Below are positions 32,037 through 40,063 of a stretch of 64,000 nt of DNA, one piece after another. The stretch lies in NCBI GenBank assembly GCA_025062325.1, contig JANXAL010000076.1, positions 18,227-82,226 on the forward strand, read 5' to 3'. A program made the position numbers and the translations under genes. The DNA is from Roseiflexus sp. GTDB lineage: Bacteria > Chloroflexota > Chloroflexia > Chloroflexales > Roseiflexaceae. The number at the start of each line of letters is the position of its first letter. Position 1 is the first letter of the stretch. The notes under the pieces were generated by a model. That model searched no databases. It had not been told where the DNA came from and saw only the letters and a list, made by a program, of their open reading frames with translations.

Positions 32037-34325
32037 TCACCCCCAGCACTGCCCCGTCTCCACAATCGCCTGCGCCAGCGCCGCCACCGCTGGCTGGCCG
32101 CTGCGCTCGCCGAGCGCCACGATCCATGGTGCCAGCGCAGTGAGATCGCGCAGCAGCGCCGGGCGACCGTGGCGGGCAAGGCGGCGCAGGGTCTCGGCGA
32201 ACAGCCCGGCGGCGTCACCGCACGCTTCAGCGAGGCGCGGCGCCAGCGCCCCCAGCGCTGCAGCGCGGTGCCACTCCTTAGCAAGGGCGTCGGCGGCCTG
32301 CAGCGCCTGGTCCAGCAGGGCAGGCGGCAGGTGCGGCGCCAGCGCTACCAGCGCCGCGGCGCGGTGCCTCTCTTCGGCAATGGCAGCGGCGGCCTGCAGC
32401 GCGGCGGTGAGCGCCTGCGTCTGGCGGGGCTCGGACAGGTGCGGCGCCAGCGCCCCCAGCGCTGCGGCGCGGGCCCACTCCCAGTCAATGGCGGCGGCGG
32501 CCTGCAGCGCGGCGGTGAGCGCCTGTGTCCGCTGGGGCTCCGACAGGTGCGGCGCCAGCGCCCCTAGCGCCCACACGCGGGCTTCCTCATCAGCAAGGGC
32601 AGCGGCGGTCTGCAGCGCGGCATCCAGCAGGGGTGGCGGCAGGTGCGGCGCCAGCACCTCCAGCGCCGCGGCGCGGGCTTCCTCATCGGCAATTGCCTGC
32701 GCCACCTCCAGCGCCCGTTCCCACGGCAGCGCGATGCCGTGTTCGACCAGCGCCTCGAGGCATGCCGCCTGCTTCGCCGCATCTGGCATTTGCGCCACGT
32801 GTTCCAGCGCTGCGGCGGCGCTCCATTTGCCCGCCGTCGTGCCGGTGGTCACCAACTGCACCAGCAACTCCGGGAACAGGTTGCCAGCCCGGCTGCGCAG
32901 GCTGGCGGCGATCAGCGCGCAGCGCAGCATCAACCCCAGATCACCCTGCTCTTCGGCGTGGCGCCAGAGGACGTCGAGGTCGCTCAGGTAGCCGGTGTCG
33001 CTCCCCTCGGCGGCGTGGCGCGCCGCCTGCCACGGCTGGATGAAGTGCTGTCCATCAGCGTCCGGTACGATCTCGGTGACCACCTGCCGTACCCGCTCCC
33101 ATTGCCCGGCGGCGACCAGGTGCGCCACCCAGAACTGGCGCAGGTAGTCGGGCAGCGGCTGGCGGCGGTCAGCGTACCACGCCTCGCCGTAGGCGATCAG
33201 TCGCTGCTGGAGCCGCTCGCGATCCTTTGGCGGGTAGATCTGTTCGAGAAAGACTTCGCGCAGGCGCTGGTGGCTGAAGACGTAGGTGTGCTCGCCGACG
33301 GTAATAATGAAGCGGGCCACCTGGTCGTCGCTGACCGCATCCACGATGTCGCTCTGTTCGCCGAAGACCTCCGGCGCCAGCGCCTGCAGATCGTCGGCGG
33401 TCAGCGGCCCGTAAGCTGCCGCGCACAGCGCCAGCAGTTCGCGGATCGTCCGGCTGGCCTGCCGGCGCTGCCGCAGCGTCTCCACCCAGTCTTTGAGGAA
33501 GGCTTCGAGACCGGGCGGCCGCCGGGTCATTGACTCCGGCGTGATCTGGCCGCTGATGAGCGCCTTGATCAGCAGGTTGGCAGTCAATGGGTCGCCTTCG
33601 CTGACGCGATAGAATTGCTCGACAAACGCCGGGTCATCGGCAAATGGCGCCAGCGCCGGGCCGCTCTGGCGGAGCAGGGCGGCGATCGCGGGCTTTGCGA
33701 GCGCATGCAGGTCGAGATGCTGCACCGCCGCGGCGTTCCAGCCCAGATGGTGCAGCCAGTCCTCACGGGTGGCATTGGCACGCTGCCGCGCCGAGACGAC
33801 GATCTTGAGCCCGGTCTGTGGCGGCGCGACGCAGAGCGGTCCCACCGTCCAGCCAACCGCTTCGTCAATGCCGTCGAGGACGACCAGCGCCTGTGCGCTG
33901 GACGGCAGCGGGCGGCGCAGGTAGTCGGCGATCAGGGCGCGCAGGCTGGTGGGTGACTGGTCGTAATTGCGGAACTGCTCCAGATCGTCGTGCAGGTCGG
34001 CAAGGCTCTGCGCAAGCAGGCTCAACGCCGTCTGCTCGCTGGCGGTCTGGTAGCGAATGCTGATCGGCGCGAAGATGATGCGCCATTGCGGGTGCTGCTG
34101 CTGCACGCGGGCGATCCAGCGGACGAGCAGGGCGGTTTTGCCGATGCCGGTCGGCGCGACGAGCAGACCGAACGGGTAGCGCGGGTCGGCCAGGAAGGCG
34201 TCGAGCGCAGCCAGTTCGGCATCGCGCCCGCCGAAGACATCGGCGGCGTAGTGCTCGATCAGCGGGCGCACCAGCGCGCTGAGCCTGACCGGCAGCGGGC
34301 GCAGGATCTCTTGATAGATGGCCAT
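32037..34325 (-). CDS. STAND/NACHT-type ATPase with HEAT-like C-terminal repeats (start region damaged)
   Basis: 762 residues from the ATG at 34325, which has no ribosome binding site. The P-loop is APTGIGKTALLV (about residues 58-69), Walker B is ALVVLDGIDEAVGW (about residue 165), and a sensor-like KIVVSARQR follows, as in STAND ATPases of signal-transduction and immunity proteins. A winged-helix-like region (about 300-400) precedes a C-terminal array of HEAT/ARM-like helical repeats (AAALGALAPHL, QALTAALQAAAAI) that are near-identical at DNA level. The frame stays open upstream to 34409, encoding AINVDDVSGKGIAIGHGA. A better start (ATG 34418 with AGAGAGG) is in that same frame but is followed by TAG at codon 4. 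It is the second gene after the caspase gene. Proposed role: sensor/switch ATPase of a conflict or cell-death module. Confidence 0.75.
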   Translation of the reverse strand: MAIYQEILRPLPVRLSALVRPLIEHYAADVFGGRDAELAALDAFLADPRYPFGLLVAPTGIGKTALLVRWIARVQQQHPQWRIIFAPISIRYQTASEQTALSLLAQSLADLHDDLEQFRNYDQSPTSLRALIADYLRRPLPSSAQALVVLDGIDEAVGWTVGPLCVAPPQTGLKIVVSARQRANATREDWLHHLGWNAAAVQHLDLHALAKPAIAALLRQSGPALAPFADDPAFVEQFYRVSEGDPLTANLLIKALISGQITPESMTRRPPGLEAFLKDWVETLRQRRQASRTIRELLALCAAAYGPLTADDLQALAPEVFGEQSDIVDAVSDDQVARFIITVGEHTYVFSHQRLREVFLEQIYPPKDRERLQQRLIAYGEAWYADRRQPLPDYLRQFWVAHLVAAGQWERVRQVVTEIVPDADGQHFIQPWQAARHAAEGSDTGYLSDLDVLWRHAEEQGDLGLMLRCALIAASLRSRAGNLFPELLVQLVTTGTTAGKWSAAAALEHVAQMPDAAKQAACLEALVEHGIALPWERALEVAQAIADEEARAAALEVLAPHLPPPLLDAALQTAAALADEEARVWALGALAPHLSEPQRTQALTAALQAAAAIDWEWARAAALGALAPHLSEPRQTQALTAALQAAAAIAEERHRAAALVALAPHLPPALLDQALQAADALAKEWHRAAALGALAPRLAEACGDAAGLFAETLRRLARHGRPALLRDLTALAPWIVALGERSGQPAVAALAQAIVETGQCWG

Positions 34326-34409
34326 GGCGCCGTGACCAATGGCAATGCCTTTGCCACTGACATCGTCAACATTGATGGCGCCACTGCCTGATGGTTCAGG
34401 GATGTGCTA

Positions 34410-34428
34410 CTGCGTCATAGCCTCTCTA
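34410..34428 (-). promoter_or_regulatory. Original translation start of the STAND ATPase gene
   Basis: On the minus strand AGAGAGG lies about 4 bases before ATG at 34418-34416. The spacing after the caspase stop (34439) is 20 bases, as expected in an operon. The frame reads Met-Thr-Gln-stop, then His-Ile-Pro-Glu-Pro and on into the ATPase. Confidence 0.6.
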
Positions 34429-34438
34429 TGGCGTCACG

Positions 34439-35743
34439 TCATTCACGAGTAGCGGAATCCTGCCTGGCCTTCTCCGCCACTTTGCGCGCAACAGTTGCGA
34501 AGGCGGCCTGTGGTCCCGTCAGCGCAGCCACGGTGACCTCGAAGATATCTTCAGCCATACCGGCGAGATTGCGCAGCCAGCGGGTCAGCTTGTGCTCGTT
34601 TGCCTGCTCGCCCTTCGCCGCCTCCTGCTCGATCTTCTTGACTGTCTCAACGATCTCTTCTTTGTCCACGTGCGGGTCGTCCGGTCGGGCTGTGATGGCG
34701 GCATAGATCTGCGCAAACGCACGAACAAATGCGTCGTGATCGCCGCCGCTCTGCTGCACGTGAGCCTGCGCGCCGCGCCCAATCGCAATCCCTGTGCCGC
34801 TGACGTCGCCGACGCTGATCTTGTCGCCGCCAACATAATCGCCGCCGGTCTGGATCACGTCGCCGCCCGCCTGAATAGTGTCGCGCCCGGACTGGATCGC
34901 AGTGTTACGGTTGCCGGTGATGATCACGCTCTCGCTGACCGACCCGCCGATGCCGACCGCTCGCGCGCCGCTGACCGACTGCTCCAGCGCCCACTGGCTA
35001 CGCTCCGGGGTCACCTGGCGCAGCGCAACCCCCTCCGGCGGCGCGTGGTCGGTCGGGAAGGCGCCGGGGGCTGTGACGCCGCGGAACAGCGCGATGGGGA
35101 ACGGGCCAACCCCCTTGAGCACGGTCAGCTCCGGTTCCTGCGTTTCGCCGTAGCGACGGCGCAGTTCAGCCGAGACGCGCTGCGCCACCGCGTCGCCGAC
35201 AGCAAAGTAGAGGTGCGTGTAGAGGTCGAAGACGCTGATGTACCCGGCTCTCCCGCTCAGCCCCTGCCCGCGCAGCCCGTCGGTGAGCGCCTGCGCAAAG
35301 AGGGTGAGCGGGCCGGGACCAATGTAGGCGACCTGATTCTCGCGGCAGGCGGTGATGATGATCCGCCCGCTGCCGGTGGCGAGGATGGCGTCCGCCGCCT
35401 GCTGTGGCAACTGCTGACCGATGAAGGGTTGGTTGCTCTCCCCCAGGACGGGCGAGATCTCCCCGGCGTGACAGGCGTTGATCAGCAGGATGAGCCGCCG
35501 CGCCGGAATCGCGCGCAGTTTGTCGAGCAACTCGGGCTGGCTGATCCCTGTGCCAGCCACGACCTTGCGCCCCGCCAGCCGGGTGTCGTGGGTGGTCAAC
35601 TGGTAGACGCCGTCGGCGCTGTACTCGCCATGACCGCTGTAGAAGAACAGTACCGTATCGTCGGGCGTCGTGCGCGCCGCCAGGTCAGTGAGCGCAGCGA
35701 GGATGCCGGCGCGGGTCGCGCCCGCATTGGAGAGGAGCGTCAC
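34439..35743 (-). CDS. Caspase-fold (C14) peptidase with glycine-rich segment and helical C-terminal domain, 5' end broken
   Basis: 434 residues from a GTG at 35743. The catalytic dyad is intact: His38 in FFYSGHGEYS and Cys91 in LLINACHAGEISP. After the peptidase domain (to about 215) comes a glycine-rich beta-like stretch (about 265-325) of short repeats such as TIQAGGDVIQTGGDYVGGDK and DVSGTGIAIGRGAQAHV, then a helical domain (about 335-430, DKEEIVETVKKIEQEAAKGE) that looks like a small death-like or TRADD-N-like adaptor; that label is my inference. The first strand of the caspase fold is missing from this frame. It is found upstream in another frame (ATG 35793), so the gene is probably frameshifted or deleted near 35760. 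The downstream partner is the STAND ATPase. Confidence 0.75.
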   Translation of the reverse strand: MTLLSNAGATRAGILAALTDLAARTTPDDTVLFFYSGHGEYSADGVYQLTTHDTRLAGRKVVAGTGISQPELLDKLRAIPARRLILLINACHAGEISPVLGESNQPFIGQQLPQQAADAILATGSGRIIITACRENQVAYIGPGPLTLFAQALTDGLRGQGLSGRAGYISVFDLYTHLYFAVGDAVAQRVSAELRRRYGETQEPELTVLKGVGPFPIALFRGVTAPGAFPTDHAPPEGVALRQVTPERSQWALEQSVSGARAVGIGGSVSESVIITGNRNTAIQSGRDTIQAGGDVIQTGGDYVGGDKISVGDVSGTGIAIGRGAQAHVQQSGGDHDAFVRAFAQIYAAITARPDDPHVDKEEIVETVKKIEQEAAKGEQANEHKLTRWLRNLAGMAEDIFEVTVAALTGPQAAFATVARKVAEKARQDSATRE

Positions 35744-35793
35744 CTGCGCCTCGGGGTAACCGCGATGAGGGCATAACCGTGAGCGAAGGACAT
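35741..35793 (-). pseudogene. Detached 5' end of the caspase gene
   Basis: On the minus strand GGAAGGAAAGGA precedes an ATG at 35793 by 6-7 bases, and the frame reads MSFAHGYALIAVTPRRR then TGA. MSFAHGYALI is a credible caspase-domain beginning. The frame of the peptidase body enters at about 35764 as GYPEAQVTLLSNAGATRAG. The join has lost the segment between the first strand and this helix and is out of frame. Confidence 0.65.
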
Positions 35794-35925
35794 ACGCAAT
35801 CCTTTCCTTCCTTACCGGCGTGTTCGGGTGGGTTTACGCGGGTCGAGGGCTGGAATGCGCGTCTCATTGCCAGCTTATCGCAGCATAGTTTGGCGCAGCT
35901 GGGGAGATGGGAGCGCGTGGAAGCC

Positions 35926-36213
35926 CACAGATTGCCACGGATCATTGCTCCCATCCCCGCCGATCCGTGCCCATCCGTTGCATCCGCGCCAATCCGTGTC
36001 CTATTTGATAGGACGCGGATTGCCACGGATCGAGACGGATTGCCACTGATGACCTCCCCCTGATCCGTGAACATCCGTCGCATCCGTGTGGATCCGTGTC
36101 CCATTCAAGAGTACACGGATTGCCACGGATCGAGACGGATTGCCACGGATGATCATCCCTCCCCCACATCCGTGAACATCCGTCGCACCCGTGTGGATCC
36201 GTGTCCTATTCTC
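35926..36213. repeat. CGGAT-type repeat block 3: three tandem copies of about 95-100 bp
   Basis: Copies at about 35926-36004, 36010-36105 and 36109-36213. Each has a left half of GATTGCCACGGAT / GAGACGGATT motifs and a right half of ATCCGTGAAC, ATCCGTCGC, ATCCGTGTGG, ATCCGTGTCC in opposite sense, all on a 10-bp period, ending CCTATT or CCCATT. Each copy can form a long imperfect hairpin. It forms the right border of the caspase/STAND island. The stretch 35794-35925 shows nothing else. Confidence 0.75.
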
Positions 36214-36299
36214 ACCTCACCCGAATTGCCGCGATCCGGTATAATCGTTCATCCGTATCAGCCTATTAGTTCATCGCGATTGTTCCCAAGGACTTCGCC

Positions 36300-37475
36300 G
36301 TGCTCAAAAATCGTCTTCTGATCTCGATCAGCGCTGGTCACTTCGCCATAGACGTGCTCAACAGCGTTGTTCCTGTGCTGCTGGCGGCGTTGGCGACGCC
36401 GCTGGCGCTCACGAATGCGCAGATCGGTTTTGCGCTCACGCTCCACATTTTCGCTGGCTCGCTCTCGCAGCCGCTCTTCGGCTGGCTGGCGGATCGTTTC
36501 AGCACTCGTCCGGCAGCCCTGGCAGGCGCTGGCGCCGCGTGGATGGCCGTCTGCCTGGCGGCGATTGCGCTTTCGACGAACTGGACGCTGATTGTGCTGC
36601 TGGTCGGCTTGATGGCGCTGGGGTCGGGTCTCTTCCACCCGATTGGCACCGCGAGCGCAGCGGCGTCCGCCCCGGCGCGCGCCGCGAGCGCCACCGCCAT
36701 ATTCTTCTTCAGCGGGCAACTCGGATTGTCGCTGGGTCCGTTCCTGGGAGGCGCGCTGCTCGGCGCTGCGAACAGCGCGTATGCGATCCTGGCGCTGACG
36801 GCGCTGGCGCTTGTGCCTGCCGCTTTCCTGTTCGCTGCACCGCGACCAGTGATACCGGTGGGGGGAACGGCGCGCGCGGCGCACGCAGCCGTCCGCGTCG
36901 GGGTAGCGATCCTGGCGGCGTTTATCGTCCTGGTGGCGCTGCGGTCATCGATCCAGTCGGTGTTTATGTCATTTTTGCCGAAACTCTTCGCCGATCGCGG
37001 CTGGGAACCAGTCGCCTACGGCGCGATCGCGGGCACGTTTATGTTCACCGCCGCTATCGGCAATATCATCGCCGGGGACATCGCCGACCGCTTCGGCATG
37101 CGCGCTGCGACAATCTGGCCCCTGCTGATCAGCGTCCCTGCCGGGCTGATCTGCCTCTGGTCGCCCTCGCCGCTGACGGCCTTCATCGCCTGCGGCGTCG
37201 CCGGGATGGTCATCGGCGGGCAGCACAGCGTGCTGGTGGTGCACGCACAGCGGCTGCTGCCGGTGCGCCAGGGGTTCGCCGCCGGGCTGATCCTGGGGTT
37301 CACCTTTGCGACCGGCGGTATCGGCACGGCGCTGGTCGGGGCGCTGGCAGACACAATGGGGTTGCTGTCTGCCATGCAGGGCACGGTGCTGCTCGCAATC
37401 CCCGCCGCCGCCCTGGCGCTCACCCTGCCAGGGCGCGAATCGGCGACGGCGGTGGCGGCAACGGCTGAGGCCTAG
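36300..37475 (+). CDS. MFS transporter, fosmidomycin-resistance (Fsr)-like
   Basis: A 391-residue membrane protein with about 12 helices, starting at GTG (MLKNRLLISISAGHFAIDVL) with CAAGGACTTC in front. The loop 2-3 motif reads LFGWLADRFSTRP, the usual MFS G-x-L-a-D-R signature; a second copy NIIAGDIADRFGMRA occurs in the C-terminal half. The N-terminal histidine/aspartate pattern resembles Fsr-type exporters. It is probably a proton-driven efflux pump; the substrate is unknown. A TATAAT at 36240-36245 is a possible -10 box. Confidence 0.82.
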   Translation: MLKNRLLISISAGHFAIDVLNSVVPVLLAALATPLALTNAQIGFALTLHIFAGSLSQPLFGWLADRFSTRPAALAGAGAAWMAVCLAAIALSTNWTLIVLLVGLMALGSGLFHPIGTASAAASAPARAASATAIFFFSGQLGLSLGPFLGGALLGAANSAYAILALTALALVPAAFLFAAPRPVIPVGGTARAAHAAVRVGVAILAAFIVLVALRSSIQSVFMSFLPKLFADRGWEPVAYGAIAGTFMFTAAIGNIIAGDIADRFGMRAATIWPLLISVPAGLICLWSPSPLTAFIACGVAGMVIGGQHSVLVVHAQRLLPVRQGFAAGLILGFTFATGGIGTALVGALADTMGLLSAMQGTVLLAIPAAALALTLPGRESATAVAATAEA

Positions 37476-37507
37476 CCTCAATACTTCCCGGCTTGTGAGC
37501 ACAGGAT

Positions 37508-37559
37508 GCAATAAATAGCACACGGATACACACGGATTGAGACGGGTTCGCACGGATGA
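37508..37559. repeat. CGGAT-type repeat block 4 (short)
   Basis: CACACGGATACACACGGATT, GAGACGGGTTCG and CACGGATGAG lie at about 10-bp spacing just after the MFS gene. Confidence 0.5.
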
Positions 37560-37595
37560 GGCTGCGCCAGCCACCGGAAAAGGAGAAGGGCTGCT

Positions 37596-37712
37596 TTCGT
37601 GCTTCTTCGCGCCCTTCGTGGATAGTGATATAGGCAGAGCTGCGCACGCCTTTCGCAGCAGCCGCTAGAAATAGGAACGTCCGCCTTCGTGCTTCTTCGC
37701 GCCCTTCGTGGA
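37596..37712. repeat. Pair of 27-bp direct repeats
   Basis: Identical copies at 37596-37622 and 37686-37712 (both contain CTTCTTCGCGCCCTTCGTGG), between the convergent MFS and AI-2E-type genes. No gene or convincing terminator is seen between 37476 and 37755. Confidence 0.65.
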
Positions 37713-37755
37713 CGAATCATCCCTTGAGAAAGTCTGGCGTTCCTGCTTCCACACT

Positions 37756-39033
37756 CTAATGAATGATCGGCGCGTGCCCTGCTGCGACGCGCTGGAAGCT
37801 CTCGTCAGGTGAGCAGCCCTCCAGCCGCAGGTAGGTGTACTTGAAGAGGTCGCGCGCGGTGGCGACCGCTGGCGCTGCCAGAATGATGCCGAGTAGTCCG
37901 AACAGCGTACCCATCACAATCATCGCCACTGTCAGCACTGCCGGGTGAACGCCAACGCTTTCGCCGATGATGCGCGGCACCAGCAGACTGTTCTCGAGTT
38001 GCTGGACGGCAATATACAGCAAAAGCACGGCGATGCCTGCCGTCGGCGAGATGCCAAACCCCAGAATCACTCCCGGAATGGCGCCGATCGTCGGGCCAAG
38101 CACCGGAATAAACTCGGTGACGCCAGCGATCAATGCTAGCACCAGAACATAATCGCCGAGCGGGAAACCGAGCATTTCCAGTACCACCAGCCCGATGCCG
38201 ACCGCCAGACCAACCGAAACGCACAGAATAATTTGCCCGCGAATGTAGCCGCCGAGCACGCGGTTAAAAATGTCCCACACATTCCAGAAATCGGCGCGGG
38301 CGCGCGGGTGCACCAGTTGATTGAAAAAGACCCGTCCCTGATTCTTATCGTAGAGCACGTAGAACAGCCAGATCGGCAGCGAAATGAAGCCCAGGATGAA
38401 CGTGACAGTGTTGAGCAGTTGAATGAGCTGGTTCAGAAGAAATGCGCCGCCGCGTTGCAGATAGGTGTCAATGTTGTTCTGCAATGAACGCAGAAGATTT
38501 GCCAGGCTATTTTCAATGGGTTGCTGTAGCGAGGGAGGCACCTGATCGCGGTACTGCCGAACGATCGAGTCAACGAACATCTGAATCTCGCTGAATGTCG
38601 GCAGGCGACGGATCAACCGTTCAACTTGTTCGACCAGCGGCGGAATGATCAGCGCAAAGGTCGCCGCTATCCCCAGAAAACCCAGCACGTAGACGGCAAG
38701 AATCGACAGCCAGCGCGGCATCCAGCGGTCGAAAAAATCCACGGCTGGCGCCATCAGATATGCCAGCACCAGACCAATCACAAATGGGATCAGCACCGGT
38801 CGCGTCGCCCAGAGCATCCATCCGATGCTGTACACTGCCAGCGCCACCAGCGACCAGCGCGCGATCAGGCGCCACGAGATGCCTGGCAGTGTCGTCGCTG
38901 GCGCAACCGGTGCGGCTGGCACGGACTCATCTGCGCTACGCTCCGTTTCTCTGGCGTCGCTGCCTGGCGCCTGAGCATCAACGTGAGGCGGCGCTTCTCC
39001 TGCCGTTTCTTCCTGTAGCTCGACTGTTTTCAT
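37756..39033 (-). CDS. AI-2E/PerM family membrane transporter
   Basis: A 425-residue membrane protein of the AI-2E exporter-like family. A charged, proline-rich cytoplasmic N-terminus (about 1-50) precedes the membrane core. Family features are IPFVIGLVLAYLMAPAVDFF, the amphipathic region after the second pair of helices (QVERLIRRLPTFSEI) and C-terminal motifs VTEFIPVLGPTIGAIPGVIL and VPRIIGESVGVHPAVLTVAM. Members move small molecules or ions; the substrate here is unknown. It is monocistronic. Confidence 0.9.
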   Translation of the reverse strand: MKTVELQEETAGEAPPHVDAQAPGSDARETERSADESVPAAPVAPATTLPGISWRLIARWSLVALAVYSIGWMLWATRPVLIPFVIGLVLAYLMAPAVDFFDRWMPRWLSILAVYVLGFLGIAATFALIIPPLVEQVERLIRRLPTFSEIQMFVDSIVRQYRDQVPPSLQQPIENSLANLLRSLQNNIDTYLQRGGAFLLNQLIQLLNTVTFILGFISLPIWLFYVLYDKNQGRVFFNQLVHPRARADFWNVWDIFNRVLGGYIRGQIILCVSVGLAVGIGLVVLEMLGFPLGDYVLVLALIAGVTEFIPVLGPTIGAIPGVILGFGISPTAGIAVLLLYIAVQQLENSLLVPRIIGESVGVHPAVLTVAMIVMGTLFGLLGIILAAPAVATARDLFKYTYLRLEGCSPDESFQRVAAGHAPIIH

Positions 39034-39124
39034 AGCAGGTCATTGTGCGACGATCAACACGGCGCGGTCATACGTTACAATGGAGAAAACGCGATGTCAA
39101 GGCGTTTCGATACGGAGCAACAGT

Positions 39125-40051
39125 ATGATTCGTCTCATTCTCGATACCGACATCGGCACCGATGTCGATGATTGTCTGGCGCTGGCGCTCATTCTGACGT
39201 CGCCTGAATTCCACCTCGAAGGTGTGACGTGCGTATACGGCGATGTGTTGCTCCGCAGCCGCATGGTTCGGAAATTGCTGAACCTGCGCGGACGCACAAC
39301 CATCCCTGTGTTCGCTGGCGCGATCCAGCCGCTCCTGGGGCTGCTGCCAGTCTACTGGGCAGGACACGAAGGAGTCGGGCTGCTCGACGAAGCCGATCAT
39401 GCGCTTGCACCGGAAGCAGACCACGCCGTCGATTATCTGGTGCGCACCGTGATGAGCAATCCGGGACAGATCCACCTCGCTGCAATCGGTCCGCTGACGA
39501 ATGTTGCGCTGGCGCTGAAACGCGAGCCGCGCATGGCGCAGGCGCTTGCCGGTCTGACCATCATGGGAGGCGCGTGCCGGGGATACGAGTCGCTGCACAT
39601 CAATTACGTCGAGCACAATATCCGCTGTGACCCGGAAGCGGCGCACATCGTCTTCACTTCCGGCGCGCCGATCACGCTTGTTCCGCTCGACGTCACGCTG
39701 CAAACCCGCATTCGTCCCGCTGATGTTGAACGCATCCGGGCAGCCGGCACGCCATTTCACGCCGCTGTTGCCGATCAGGTCGAACGCTATCCGCCGTTCC
39801 GCTCGCGGGGTTTCACCTATCTGCACGATCCGCTGGCAGTGGCGACCATTCTGGCGCCTGATCTGGTCGTCTGGCGCACGCTGCATGTCGATGTCGAGAC
39901 TGGCGGACGATTGACTGCCGGTATGACGCTCATGCGCGAACCTTCTGAGTCGACGCCCGCCAATGCCCGGGTCGCCCTGAGCGTTGATGCGGCGCGCTTC
40001 GAGGAGTGGTTTCTTACGCGGGTCGCGGCTGGCGACGCGATGCAGACATAG
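39125..40051 (+). CDS. Inosine-uridine preferring nucleoside hydrolase family protein
   Basis: A 308-residue cytoplasmic hydrolase that would cleave the N-glycosidic bond of nucleosides to ribose and base. The ATG at 39125 starts directly at the family motif (MIRLILDTDIGTDVDDCLAL), whose aspartates bind the catalytic calcium. Further family residues are in LAAIGPLTNVALALKREP, TIMGGACRGYES and the late LHDPLAVATILAP aspartate. CGGAGCAACAGT precedes the start. It may serve nucleoside salvage together with the secreted nuclease of this window, but the genes are far apart. Confidence 0.93.
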   Translation: MIRLILDTDIGTDVDDCLALALILTSPEFHLEGVTCVYGDVLLRSRMVRKLLNLRGRTTIPVFAGAIQPLLGLLPVYWAGHEGVGLLDEADHALAPEADHAVDYLVRTVMSNPGQIHLAAIGPLTNVALALKREPRMAQALAGLTIMGGACRGYESLHINYVEHNIRCDPEAAHIVFTSGAPITLVPLDVTLQTRIRPADVERIRAAGTPFHAAVADQVERYPPFRSRGFTYLHDPLAVATILAPDLVVWRTLHVDVETGGRLTAGMTLMREPSESTPANARVALSVDAARFEEWFLTRVAAGDAMQT

Positions 40052-40063
40052 TCCGGCGCGGCG

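Noticed and set aside
35926..36213. CRISPR array
   Set aside because: The CGGAT motifs are regular, but the spacing is about 10 bp, the halves are in opposite sense, and there are no unique spacers or cas genes.
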